From: Caulobacter sp. UNC279MFTsu5.1
GTDB lineage: Bacteria > Pseudomonadota > Alphaproteobacteria > Caulobacterales > Caulobacteraceae
Length of the DNA stretch: 64,000 nt
Assembly: GCF_900114015.1 (NCBI RefSeq)
Contig: NZ_FORN01000016.1
Span: 32,930 to 96,929 of the forward strand
Direction of reading: 5' to 3'
The notes beneath the pieces were generated by a model. The model worked only from the letters and a program-made list of their open reading frames with translations, had not been told where the DNA came from and did no database searches. Positions 8,096-17,147 of the stretch are shown here, in pieces. A program made the position numbers and the translations under genes. Within the stretch, counting starts at the first letter, position 1; each line of letters opens with the position of its first letter.

Positions 8096-10411
8096 ATGCG
8101 ACCCGCTCACCGTTTCGCGACCGCCAGCCTGGCGGCTCTTTCCCTGGCCCTGGCGGCCGGCACGGCCCTGGCCGCCGCGTCGCCGGCGCCGATCATTCCG
8201 GTCCCGGCCGAGCTGACCCCCGGCAAGGGCGCGCTGGTCGTCCGCTCGGGGGCGGTGATCTCGGCTCCGGCCGGCGATGTCGCCGCCCTGTCGGCCGCCC
8301 GCCTGCTGGCCGGCCAGGTCAAGCAGACCCGGGGCCTGGACCTCGTGGCGCAAGAGGGCGGGGCGGGGGCGATCGTCCTGGTTCGCGACCCGTCGGTGAG
8401 CGCGGCCGAGGGCTACGTGCTGACCGTGACGCCGAAGGGCGCGCGCATCGCCGCCAAGGATGACGCTGGCCTGCTGTATGGCGCCATGACCCTGGCCCAA
8501 CTGCTCAGCCCGGACGCGGCGTTCGGCCGGCCGGTCAAGGTTCCGGCCCTGACCGTCCGCGACCAGCCGCGCTTCGCCTGGCGCGGGATCATGGTCGACG
8601 TCGCCCGCCACTTCCAGCCGGCGGAGTCGCTGAAGCCGCTGATCGACGCCATGGCGGCGCACAAGATGAATGTGCTGCACCTGCACCTGACCGACGACCA
8701 GGGCTGGCGGGTGGAGATCAAGCGCTATCCGAAGCTGACCGAAATCGGCGCCTGGCGCACCCCGCCGACGGCGGGCGAGGCGCCCTCGGGCCAGCCCTAT
8801 GGCGGCTTCTACACCCAGGACCAGATCCGCGACCTGGTCGCCTATGCCCGCGAGCGGTCGGTGACCATCGTGCCGGAGATCGACCTGCCGGGCCATGCCC
8901 AGGCCGCCGTCGCCGCCTATCCCGAGATCGGCGTGTTCGGCGACCGGCCGCCCGTCGCCGTCGACTGGGGCGTCAACCCGTACCTGTTCAATGTCGACCA
9001 GCCCAGCCTGACCTTCATCGAGGGCGTGCTGGACGAGGTGATGGACCTGTTCCCCTCGACCTACATTCATGTCGGCGGCGACGAGGCGATCAAGGACCAG
9101 TGGCAAAGCTCGCCCGCCATCCAGGCCCGCATGCGCGAGCTGGGCCTGAAGAACGAGCACGAGATGCAGAGCTGGTTCATTGAGCATCTGGGCCAGTACC
9201 TGGCGTCGCACGGTCGCCGGCTGATCGGCTGGGACGAGATCCTCGAAGGCGGCCTGCCGGCCTCGGCCTCGGTGATGTCGTGGCGGGGCGAGCAAGGGGC
9301 GATCGACGCCGCCAACGCCGGTCACGACGTCGTGCTGTCACCGGCTCCGATCCTCTATCTGGACAGCCTGCAGAGCGACCGCGCCGACGAGCCGCCGGGC
9401 CGGCTGTCGATCATGACCCTGAAGGACGTCTACGGCTACGAGCCGATGCCCAAGGGCATCGCGGCCGACAAGGCCGGCCACGTGCTGGGCGCCCAGGCCA
9501 ACGCCTGGACCGAATATCTGGTGACGCCCGCCCAGGTGCGCCACGCCATCTTCCCGCGCCTGGACGCCGTCTCGGAAATCACCTGGTCGCCGAAGAACCG
9601 GCGCGACTGGACGGGGTTCCTCGACCGCCTGGACGTCCAGCGCCTGCGCTACGCTCGCCAGGGGATCAACGCCGCCGACGGGGCCTTCGCGGTGAATTTC
9701 GCCCTGGACGGCGGCCGCGGCGCGACGCTGCGGTCAGGTCAGGCGACCCTGGCCCTGTCGACCCAGTCCGGCTTCGGCCAGATCCGCTACACTCTGGACG
9801 GCAAGACGCCGACGGCGCGTTCGCCGCTCTACGCCAAGCCGCTCAAGGTTCCGGTGGGGACCACGGTCCGCGCCGCGGCCTTCGCCGCCGACGGCCGACC
9901 GACGGCGGAGCCGCGCGCCTACGACCTCGGCCGGACCGCCCTGCTGACCCGCGGCAACACCGAGCTGACCGCCTGTCCGAAGGGAGCGCTGGGCCTGCGC
10001 GTGCCGCTGACCTCCGAGGCCCAGGCCGATGCGCCGGCCTTCAACGTCAACCTGTTCGACACCTGCGCGATGTACCCCGCCGCGCCGCTCGACCTGGCCG
10101 GCGGGTTCGAGGTCAAGGTCGTGCGCGTGCCGCGCCACTACGGCCTGGCCGCCGACACCGACAAGGTTCGCTGGCACTACAACGCCACGCGGTTCGGCGA
10201 ACTGGTGGTCCGCGCGGGCGGCTGCGAGGGGCCGGTGACGGCGACCTTCCCGTTGCCCGATCCGGCTACGGCCGACAACCGGCTGAAGTTCAAGGGCGCC
10301 TTGCCGCAGGGCGCGGGCGATTCCGATCTGTGCCTGTTGTTCACCGCGCCGCTGTCCGGGCCCTTCTACGCCGTCGAGGCCCTGACCCTGACGCCCCGTT
10401 CCTCCAACTGA
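8096..10411 (+). CDS. GH20 beta-N-acetylhexosaminidase
   Basis: A 771-residue exported exo-enzyme that removes terminal beta-GlcNAc/GalNAc. The ATG at 8096 is preferred to a TTG two codons earlier because AAGGA sits 6 nt before it. The signal peptide ends near ALAAA. A GH20b-type N-terminal domain comes first. The catalytic barrel has HLHLTDDQGWRVEIKRYP near residue 199 and HVGGDEA with the catalytic pair Asp329-Glu330. A chitobiase C-terminal-type domain (RYTLDGKTPTA) follows near residue 564. A Cys-containing extension of about 150 residues with no family I recognise ends the protein. In an N-glycan pathway it would strip antennary GlcNAc and GlcNAc from the cut core. Confidence 0.95.
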   Translation: MRPAHRFATASLAALSLALAAGTALAAASPAPIIPVPAELTPGKGALVVRSGAVISAPAGDVAALSAARLLAGQVKQTRGLDLVAQEGGAGAIVLVRDPSVSAAEGYVLTVTPKGARIAAKDDAGLLYGAMTLAQLLSPDAAFGRPVKVPALTVRDQPRFAWRGIMVDVARHFQPAESLKPLIDAMAAHKMNVLHLHLTDDQGWRVEIKRYPKLTEIGAWRTPPTAGEAPSGQPYGGFYTQDQIRDLVAYARERSVTIVPEIDLPGHAQAAVAAYPEIGVFGDRPPVAVDWGVNPYLFNVDQPSLTFIEGVLDEVMDLFPSTYIHVGGDEAIKDQWQSSPAIQARMRELGLKNEHEMQSWFIEHLGQYLASHGRRLIGWDEILEGGLPASASVMSWRGEQGAIDAANAGHDVVLSPAPILYLDSLQSDRADEPPGRLSIMTLKDVYGYEPMPKGIAADKAGHVLGAQANAWTEYLVTPAQVRHAIFPRLDAVSEITWSPKNRRDWTGFLDRLDVQRLRYARQGINAADGAFAVNFALDGGRGATLRSGQATLALSTQSGFGQIRYTLDGKTPTARSPLYAKPLKVPVGTTVRAAAFAADGRPTAEPRAYDLGRTALLTRGNTELTACPKGALGLRVPLTSEAQADAPAFNVNLFDTCAMYPAAPLDLAGGFEVKVVRVPRHYGLAADTDKVRWHYNATRFGELVVRAGGCEGPVTATFPLPDPATADNRLKFKGALPQGAGDSDLCLLFTAPLSGPFYAVEALTLTPRSSN

Positions 10412-10434
10412 CCCAGGTTAGGCGAGACGTGACC

Positions 10435-13074
10435 ATGCTTCGATCCGCGCTGTTTTCCGCCTTCGCCCTGGCCGCCATGGGCTCCACCGCCCTGGCCGGA
10501 CAGGTCGAGACCCGGAGCCTCGACCAGGGCTGGACCTTCCGGCTCGACCCGGCCGACGCCGCGGCCAAGACCCACGCGGCCGAGGCGGCGCAATGGCGTC
10601 CGGCCACCGTCCCGGGCACGGTGCAGACCGACCTGCTGGCCGCCGGCCGGATCCCCGATCCGTTCGTCGGGACCAACGAGGCGCAGCTGCAGTGGATTGG
10701 CCTGGCCGACTGGCAGTACCAGCGCACCCTGGACGCCGATGCGGCCCTGCTGGCCCGCGACCATGTCGACCTGGTCTTCGACGGGCTGGACACCTTCGCC
10801 GAGGTGTTCGTCAACGGCGTCAAGCTGCTGTCGGCCGACAACCAGCACCGCCGCTGGCGCGTGCCGGTCAAGTCGATCCTGAAGCCGGGCGCCAACCTGA
10901 TCACCATCGACTTCAAGTCGCCGATCAAGAAGCTGCAGCCGGACCTGCTCAAGCAGCCCTACGTGCTGCCCGGCGCCTACGACTCCGCATTCGGCGACGA
11001 GCCGCCCGCCAAGCACACCTCCACCTATGTGCGCAAATCGCCCTACCACTATGGCTGGGACTGGGGTCCGCGCTACGTCACCGAAGGCATCTGGCGCGAG
11101 GTGCGGCTGGAGGCCTGGGACGAGGCCCGGATCGACGGTTTCCGCATCCGCCAGGACCAGGTGACGGCCGATCACGCCCGGCTGTCCGCCGAGTTCGAGA
11201 TCGAATCCGACGCGACGCGCACGGTCGAACTGGCCGTCACCCCCACCGCGCCCGACGGCGCCGCCCTGCCGGTGGTCCGCCAGACGGTGACCCTGGCGCC
11301 TGGCCTGAACCGCGTTTCCGTGCCCGTGCCGATCGCCGCGCCCAGGCTGTGGTGGCCAGTGGGCTATGGCCGCCAGGATCTCTATCGCTTCGACGCCTCG
11401 CTCGCCCTGGACGGGGCGGTCCTGGCCAAGGTCGAGCGCCGCTCGGGCCTGCGCACGGTCGAGCTGCGCCGCGAGGCCGACGCCTGGGGCAAGAGCATGG
11501 GCTTCGTGATCAACGGCGTGCCGGTGTTCGCCAAGGGCGCCAACCTGATCCCGTTCGACAGCTTCTCGCCGCGGGTCAGTGACGAAAAGATGCGGGAGAT
11601 CCTGACCTCGGCCCGCGACGCCAACATGAACATGCTGCGCATGTGGGGCGGGGGCCACTACCAGAGCGACGCCTTCTACGCGATGGCCGACGAACTGGGC
11701 CTGATGATCTGGCAGGACTTCATGTTCGGCGGCGCCATTCCGCCCTACGACGTGGCGTTCCGCGAAAACACCCGGGTCGAGGCCGTCGAGCAGGTCAAGC
11801 GCCTGGGCGACCATCCCAGCATCGTGCTGTGGAGCGGCAACAACGAGGTGCAGGCCGGCTGGGAGACCTGGGGCGACCGGATCAAGTTCAAGACCTCGAT
11901 CCCGACCGAGGAACGCGAGCGCATCGTCATCGGCATGACCACCCTGTTCGGTCAGGTGTTGCGCGGCGCGGTCGCCGAGAATGACCCTGACACGCCCTAT
12001 TGGGCCGGCTCGCCCACCACCGACTATGACGGCGCCGCCGACCAGCTGACAGACGGCGATCGCCACTATTGGGACGTCTGGGGCGGCTCAAAACCGGTCG
12101 AGGAGTACCTGCACGTCACCCCGCGCTTCATGTCGGAATACGGTCTGCAGTCGCAGCCGGAGATGCGGACGCTCAGGACGATCGCCAAGCCGCAGGACAT
12201 GTCGGTCAACTCCACCGTCATGCGGGCCCACCAGAAGTACGCCAAGGGCGAGGGCAACGAGCGGATCCTGTTCTACATCCGCCGCAACTACGGCGAGCCG
12301 AAGACCTTCGAGGACTTCGTCTATCTGAGCCAGGTGATGCAGGCCGAGGGCATCGAGCTGGCGGCGCTGCACCACCGGTCCTCGCGACCCCAGACCATGG
12401 GCTCGATGTACTGGCAGCTCAACGATGTCTGGCCGGGCGCCTCGTGGTCCAGCGTCGACTATTACGGCCGCTGGAAGGCGCTGCAGTATCACGCCCGCCG
12501 CTTCTATGCCCCGGTCGCCCTGGCGGCCGTGCACGACAAGGGCGCGACGACGATCACCCTGCTCTCCGACCGCACCGCCCCCGCGCCGGTCCGCTGGCGG
12601 GTGCGGGTGATGGACGTCGACGGCAAGGTGCTGTCCGACAGCACCTCGGATGCGGAGCTCAAGCCTCTGGCGGGGACGCGGGTCGCCGACCTGCCGGACG
12701 CGACCTTGTTCAAGGGCGCCGATCCGGCCCGGACCTTCGCGGTGGTGGAGCTGATCGAGGACGGCAAGACGATCTCGCGCAACGTCGTCACACAGGTTCC
12801 CGCCAAGGCCATGGCCTTGCCCGATCCGGGTCTCCAGGCCACATGGTCGAAGACGGCGGACGGCTACGCCGTGACCGTCAAGGCCGCCAAGCTGGCCCGG
12901 GCGGTCTGGCTGGGCTTCGGCGACCTGGACGCCGCCCTGTCGGACAACGCCTTCGACCTGCCGCCGGGCGAGGCCGTCACCGTCCAGGTGAAATCCAAGG
13001 CCTCGCTGGCCCAGCTGAAGCGGGCCCTGACCCTGCGCAGCCTCTACGGCGCCACCAAGCCCGTGACGCCCTAG
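10435..13074 (+). CDS. GH2 beta-mannosidase
   Basis: An 879-residue exported beta-mannosidase. The start is ATG 10435; a GTG two codons upstream is the alternative, and the nearest ribosome binding site (AGGCGA) fits the ATG better. The signal peptide ends at TALAG. The sugar-binding domain has FDGLDTFAEVFVNG near residue 116. The barrel has RMWGGGHYQSDAFY and QDFMFGG, characteristic of beta-mannosidases rather than beta-galactosidases. The acid/base is Glu471 in WSGNNEVQAGW and the nucleophile is Glu568 in FMSEYGLQS. The expected reaction is removal of the single beta-1,4-mannose from the chitobiose stub of N-glycans after the alpha-mannoses are gone. The enzyme lies in mid-operon, just before GH3. 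Confidence 0.94.
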   Translation: MLRSALFSAFALAAMGSTALAGQVETRSLDQGWTFRLDPADAAAKTHAAEAAQWRPATVPGTVQTDLLAAGRIPDPFVGTNEAQLQWIGLADWQYQRTLDADAALLARDHVDLVFDGLDTFAEVFVNGVKLLSADNQHRRWRVPVKSILKPGANLITIDFKSPIKKLQPDLLKQPYVLPGAYDSAFGDEPPAKHTSTYVRKSPYHYGWDWGPRYVTEGIWREVRLEAWDEARIDGFRIRQDQVTADHARLSAEFEIESDATRTVELAVTPTAPDGAALPVVRQTVTLAPGLNRVSVPVPIAAPRLWWPVGYGRQDLYRFDASLALDGAVLAKVERRSGLRTVELRREADAWGKSMGFVINGVPVFAKGANLIPFDSFSPRVSDEKMREILTSARDANMNMLRMWGGGHYQSDAFYAMADELGLMIWQDFMFGGAIPPYDVAFRENTRVEAVEQVKRLGDHPSIVLWSGNNEVQAGWETWGDRIKFKTSIPTEERERIVIGMTTLFGQVLRGAVAENDPDTPYWAGSPTTDYDGAADQLTDGDRHYWDVWGGSKPVEEYLHVTPRFMSEYGLQSQPEMRTLRTIAKPQDMSVNSTVMRAHQKYAKGEGNERILFYIRRNYGEPKTFEDFVYLSQVMQAEGIELAALHHRSSRPQTMGSMYWQLNDVWPGASWSSVDYYGRWKALQYHARRFYAPVALAAVHDKGATTITLLSDRTAPAPVRWRVRVMDVDGKVLSDSTSDAELKPLAGTRVADLPDATLFKGADPARTFAVVELIEDGKTISRNVVTQVPAKAMALPDPGLQATWSKTADGYAVTVKAAKLARAVWLGFGDLDAALSDNAFDLPPGEAVTVQVKSKASLAQLKRALTLRSLYGATKPVTP

Positions 13075-13080
13075 GAGTCG

Positions 13081-15696
13081 ATGATGGTTCGACCTCACGC
13101 CCTGGCCGCGTCGCTGCTGTTGTTCGCCACCGCCGCCCAGGCCGCCGAGACCCCGGCGGCCCTGGTCTCGCGCCTGAGCCTCGAGGAGAAGGCCGCCCAA
13201 CTGCAGAGCGCCGCGCCGCCGATCCCGCGGCTGGGGATCCGCGGCTACGAATGGTGGAACGAGGGCCTGCACGGCCTGGCCCGCAACGGCCCGGCCACGG
13301 TGTTCCCCCAGGCCATCGGCCTGGCCGCCACCTGGGACGAGGGCCTGATGGGCCGGGTCGGCGAGGCGGTGTCGGTCGAGGCGCGGGCCAAGTTCAACGC
13401 CGTCGGCGATCGCGATCCGGGCCGCTACGAGGGCCTGACCATCTGGTCGCCGAACATCAACATCTATCGCGACCCGCGCTGGGGCCGGGGCCAGGAGACC
13501 TATGGCGAGGACCCGCACCTGACCGGGACCCTGGCCAGCGCCTTCGTGCGCGGGATCCAGGGGCCCGATCCCGAGCATCCCCGCGCCATCGCCACGCCCA
13601 AGCACTTCGCGGTCCATTCCGGGCCCGAGGCCGGCCGGCACGGCTTCGACGTCGACGTCTCTCCCCAGGACCTGGAGGCCACCTACCTGCCGGCCTTCCG
13701 CCAAGCGGTGACCGAGGGCGGGGCGCGGTCGGTGATGTGCGCCTATAACGCCATCCACGGCTTCCCGGCCTGCGCCTCGCCGCTGCTGCTGGACGAGACC
13801 CTGCGCCGCGACTGGGGGTTCAAGGGCTTCGTCGTCTCCGACTGCGACGCGGTCGACGACATGACCCAGTTCCACTATTTCCGCCTCGACAACGCCGCGT
13901 CCTCGGCGGCGGCCCTGGCGGCGGGCGACGACCTCAACTGCGGCAACGCCTACGCCCAATTGCCGGCGGCCGTGCGCCGGGGCGATCTCGACGAGGCGGT
14001 GCTCGACCGCGCCGTCAGCCGTCTGTTCGAGGCCCGCGCGGCGCTGGGCGCCCTGTTCGCGCCCGATCCGGCCAATCCCTACGCTAAGCTGGGCGCCGAC
14101 GCCGTGAACTCGCCTGCTCACCGGGTCTTGGCGCTGGAGGCCGCGCGCAAGTCGATCGTGCTGCTGAAGAACGACCAGAATCGCCTGCCGCTGGCCCCGA
14201 CCACCAAGATCGCGGTGATCGGGCCGGACGCCGACGCCCTGGAGGTGCTGGAGGCCAACTATCATGGCACGGCCGTCGACCCGGTGACGCCGCTGCAAGG
14301 CCTGCGCGCCCAGTGGGGCAAGGGCGCCATCCGCTACGCCCAGGGTTCGGTCGTGGCCGAGGGCGTGCCGGTCGCCGTGCCGGAGACCGCGCTGCGCACC
14401 GGCCTCGGCCCCGACGCCGTCCAGGGCCTGACCGGCGCCTATTTCGACGATCCCGCCCTGAGCGGCGCCCCGCGCGTGACCCGCACCGATCGCGTCGTCA
14501 ATTTCGACTGGGACCGCGCCGCGCCGGCTCCGGGCCTGGATCCGGCCCGCTACGGCGTGCGCTGGACCGGGGCCCTGGTTCCGCCGGGACCGGGCCAGTA
14601 CGCCCTGGTCGTCGGCGTCGCCCGTTGCTTCGACTGCAAAGGCCACGATCCCGTCCGCCTCTGGGTCGACGACAAGCTGGTGGTCGACGACGGCGGTTCG
14701 GGCAAAGCGGTCGAGGCCGTGCTGAACTTCACCGACGCACGCCCGCGCCGCATCCGCCTGGAGCTGTCGCACACCGGCGAAGACCAGGGCGTGCGCCTGC
14801 AATGGCGCGCCCCGGCCGCGCCGCAGTTGGCCGAGGCGGTCAAGGCCGCGGGCCAGGCCGACGTGGTGGTCGCGGTCGTCGGCCTCTCGCCCGACGTCGA
14901 GGGCGAGGCGCTGCAGGTGACCGTGCCGGGCTTCGACGGCGGCGACCGCACCGACATCGCGCTGCCCGCGCCGCAACGCCGCCTGCTGGAGGCTCTGGCC
15001 GCCACTGGCAAGCCGCTGGTCGTCGTGCTGACCTCCGGCGGCGCGGTCGAGCTGGACTGGGCCAAGACCCATGCCGACGCCATCCTGGCCGCCTGGTATC
15101 CGGGCCAGTCGGGCGGCGTCGCCCTCGCCGAGACCCTGGCCGGCCTGAACAATCCCTCCGGCCGCCTGCCGGTGACCTTCTACAAGTCGGCCCGCGACCT
15201 GCCGCCCTTGGTCGAATATGCGATGAAGGGGCGGACCTATCGCTATTTCGAGGGCGAGCCGACCTATCCGTTCGGCTACGGCCTCAGCTACACCCGCTTC
15301 GACTACGGCGCGCCCAGCCTGTCGGCGACGACGCTGAAGGCCGGTGAAGCGCTGGTGGTCGAGGCCGAGGTGGCCAATGTCGGCGACCGGGCCGGCGACG
15401 AGGTGGCCCAGGCCTATCTGATCCCACCCAAGCCCGCGGACTATCGCGGACGGCAGGCCGACCGGCTGCTGCTGCGCACCCTGGTCGGCTTCGACCGGCT
15501 GACGCTGAAGCCCGGCGAGCGGCGCAAGGTCCGGTTCACGCTGTCGCCCCGCGACCTGTCGCAGGTGGGGCGGAACGGCGCGCGGGCCGTGGTCCCGGGC
15601 CGTTACACCCTGTTCGTCGGCGGCGGCCAGCCCGGCCAGGCGCCCGGACGCGAGGTGAGCTTCACGATCGAGGGCCAGCAGGAGCTTTCGCGATGA
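13081..15696 (+). CDS. GH3 glycoside hydrolase with inserted PA14 domain (probable beta-xylosidase/beta-glucosidase)
   Basis: An 871-residue exported GH3 enzyme. Two adjacent ATGs (13081, 13084) follow AGGAG; spacing favours the second by 3 nt, a difference of one residue. The signal peptide ends at AQAAE. The first barrel has EWWNEGLHG, the RDPRWGRGQETYGEDP block, PKHFAVHSGPE and the nucleophile Asp254 in FVVSDCDAV. A PA14 domain is inserted in the second domain at about residues 450-570 (GAYFDDPALSG, WVDDKLVVDD). An FN3-like domain ends the protein. WNEGLHG with the RWGRGQETYGEDP block is common in GH3 beta-xylosidases. The adjacent GH125 and GH92 genes suggest the beta-1,2-xylose of plant N-glycans as substrate (inference). 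Its stop overlaps the next start by 4 nt. Confidence 0.93.
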   Translation: MMVRPHALAASLLLFATAAQAAETPAALVSRLSLEEKAAQLQSAAPPIPRLGIRGYEWWNEGLHGLARNGPATVFPQAIGLAATWDEGLMGRVGEAVSVEARAKFNAVGDRDPGRYEGLTIWSPNINIYRDPRWGRGQETYGEDPHLTGTLASAFVRGIQGPDPEHPRAIATPKHFAVHSGPEAGRHGFDVDVSPQDLEATYLPAFRQAVTEGGARSVMCAYNAIHGFPACASPLLLDETLRRDWGFKGFVVSDCDAVDDMTQFHYFRLDNAASSAAALAAGDDLNCGNAYAQLPAAVRRGDLDEAVLDRAVSRLFEARAALGALFAPDPANPYAKLGADAVNSPAHRVLALEAARKSIVLLKNDQNRLPLAPTTKIAVIGPDADALEVLEANYHGTAVDPVTPLQGLRAQWGKGAIRYAQGSVVAEGVPVAVPETALRTGLGPDAVQGLTGAYFDDPALSGAPRVTRTDRVVNFDWDRAAPAPGLDPARYGVRWTGALVPPGPGQYALVVGVARCFDCKGHDPVRLWVDDKLVVDDGGSGKAVEAVLNFTDARPRRIRLELSHTGEDQGVRLQWRAPAAPQLAEAVKAAGQADVVVAVVGLSPDVEGEALQVTVPGFDGGDRTDIALPAPQRRLLEALAATGKPLVVVLTSGGAVELDWAKTHADAILAAWYPGQSGGVALAETLAGLNNPSGRLPVTFYKSARDLPPLVEYAMKGRTYRYFEGEPTYPFGYGLSYTRFDYGAPSLSATTLKAGEALVVEAEVANVGDRAGDEVAQAYLIPPKPADYRGRQADRLLLRTLVGFDRLTLKPGERRKVRFTLSPRDLSQVGRNGARAVVPGRYTLFVGGGQPGQAPGREVSFTIEGQQELSR

Positions 15697-17147
15697 GCGT
15701 CCGTCTCTCCCGCCGCCAAGCCCTGCTGACCGGCGCGGCGGCGGCCCTGGCCGCGACGCCGGCGGCCGGCGCCGCGCCGTTCGTCTCACGTCGCCCGCCG
15801 CCCGCCGCCCGGCGCTTCACCAGCCCGGCCGTCGAGGCCCTGATCAAGCGGGTGAAGGCCAAGGTCGCCGATCCCGAACTGGCCTGGCTGTTCGAGAATT
15901 GCTTCCCCAATACCCTGGACACCACGGTCTTTCTCACGGAGACCGGCGGCACACCGGACGCCTTCGTGATCACCGGCGACATCGACTGCATGTGGCTGCG
16001 GGATTCCTCGGCCCAGGTCTGGCCCTACCTGCCGCTGGCCGCCAAGGCGCCCGAGCTGCGGACCCTGTTCCGCGGCGTGATCGGCCGCCAGGCCCGCTGC
16101 ATCCTGATCGACCCCTACGCCAACGCCTACATGCATGACTCGACGGCGCGGACGAACCTGAAGTGGTCGCAGCAGGACGTCACCGAGATGCGGCCCGGCG
16201 TCGGCGAACGGAAGTGGGAGGTCGACAGCCTCTGCTACCCGATCCGCCTGGCCCACGGCTATTGGCGGGCGACCCGCGATCCGGCCCCGTTCGACGCCGA
16301 ATGGCGCCAGGCCATGGCGGTGGTGGTGCGCACCTTCCGCGAGCAGCAGCGCAAGACCGGCCCCGGGCCCTACAGCTTCCAGCGGCCCAGCACCCTGGCG
16401 ACCGAGACCCTGATGCTGGAGGGCAGGGGGGCGCCGACCCGCAAGGTGGGGCTGATCCATTCGATGTTCCGTCCCTCGGATGACGCTTGCGTCTATCCCT
16501 TCCTGATCCCGTCCAACCTGTTCGCCGCCGCCAGCCTGCGGCAGTTGGCGGAACTGGCGACCGAGGTGATGAACGACGCGGCCTTCGCCGCCGAGTGCAC
16601 GGCCTTCGCCGACGAGGTGACGGCGGCGTTGCAGGCCCATGGCCTGACCCGCGACCCCGACGGCCAGCCCGTCTGGGCCTTCGAGGTCGACGGCTTCGGC
16701 AACGCGGTGTTCATGGACGACGCCAACGCGCCGGGTCTGCTGAGCCTGGCCTATCTGGGCTGCGTCCCGCACGACGACCCGGTCTTCCGCCGCACGGCGC
16801 GCCTGGCCTGGAGCGAGCGCAACCCGTACTTCTTCAAGGGCCGGGCGGCGGAGGGGATCGGCGGTCCCCACGCGGGCCTCGACCTGATCTGGCCGATGTC
16901 GATCATCATGCGGGCGCTGAACGCCCTGGTCGACGGCGACGACGCCACGGTCCTGGCCTCCTTGCGGACCCTGAAGGCGACCCACGCCGGCAAAGGCTTC
17001 ATGCACGAGGCCTTCCACAAGGACGACCCGACCAAGTTCACCCGCGACTGGTTCGCCTGGGCCAACACCCTGTTCGGCGAGCTGATCGTCGAGATCGCCG
17101 ACCGCCGGCCCGCCCTGCTGGCCCGCCCCCTGGAAACGACCGCATGA
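15693..17147 (+). CDS. GH125 exo-alpha-1,6-mannosidase
   Basis: A 484-residue metal-independent alpha-mannosidase of family GH125. The start overlaps the GH3 stop by ATGA. The N-terminus (SVRLSRRQALLTGAAAALAA) has a twin-arginine signal. The family block GDIDCMWLRDSSAQVWPYL lies at about residues 94-112, and SQQDVTEM, KWEVDSLCYP and GIGGPHAG support the (alpha/alpha)6 barrel. GH125 enzymes remove non-reducing alpha-1,6-mannose with inversion, the arm left after GH92 action on N-glycans. The length is normal for the family and no key block is missing. The GH3-GH125-GH92 order is the same as the functional triplet NixI-NixJ-NixK of the Xanthomonas campestris N-glycan cluster, as I recall it. 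Confidence 0.95.
   Translation: MSVRLSRRQALLTGAAAALAATPAAGAAPFVSRRPPPAARRFTSPAVEALIKRVKAKVADPELAWLFENCFPNTLDTTVFLTETGGTPDAFVITGDIDCMWLRDSSAQVWPYLPLAAKAPELRTLFRGVIGRQARCILIDPYANAYMHDSTARTNLKWSQQDVTEMRPGVGERKWEVDSLCYPIRLAHGYWRATRDPAPFDAEWRQAMAVVVRTFREQQRKTGPGPYSFQRPSTLATETLMLEGRGAPTRKVGLIHSMFRPSDDACVYPFLIPSNLFAAASLRQLAELATEVMNDAAFAAECTAFADEVTAALQAHGLTRDPDGQPVWAFEVDGFGNAVFMDDANAPGLLSLAYLGCVPHDDPVFRRTARLAWSERNPYFFKGRAAEGIGGPHAGLDLIWPMSIIMRALNALVDGDDATVLASLRTLKATHAGKGFMHEAFHKDDPTKFTRDWFAWANTLFGELIVEIADRRPALLARPLETTA

Noticed and set aside
12088..15789. A 1233-codon open frame on the minus strand
   Set aside because: It lies antisense to the GH2/GH3 genes, whose catalytic motifs are intact. The composition is Arg/Gly/Ala/His-rich, typical of the complement of GC-rich coding DNA.
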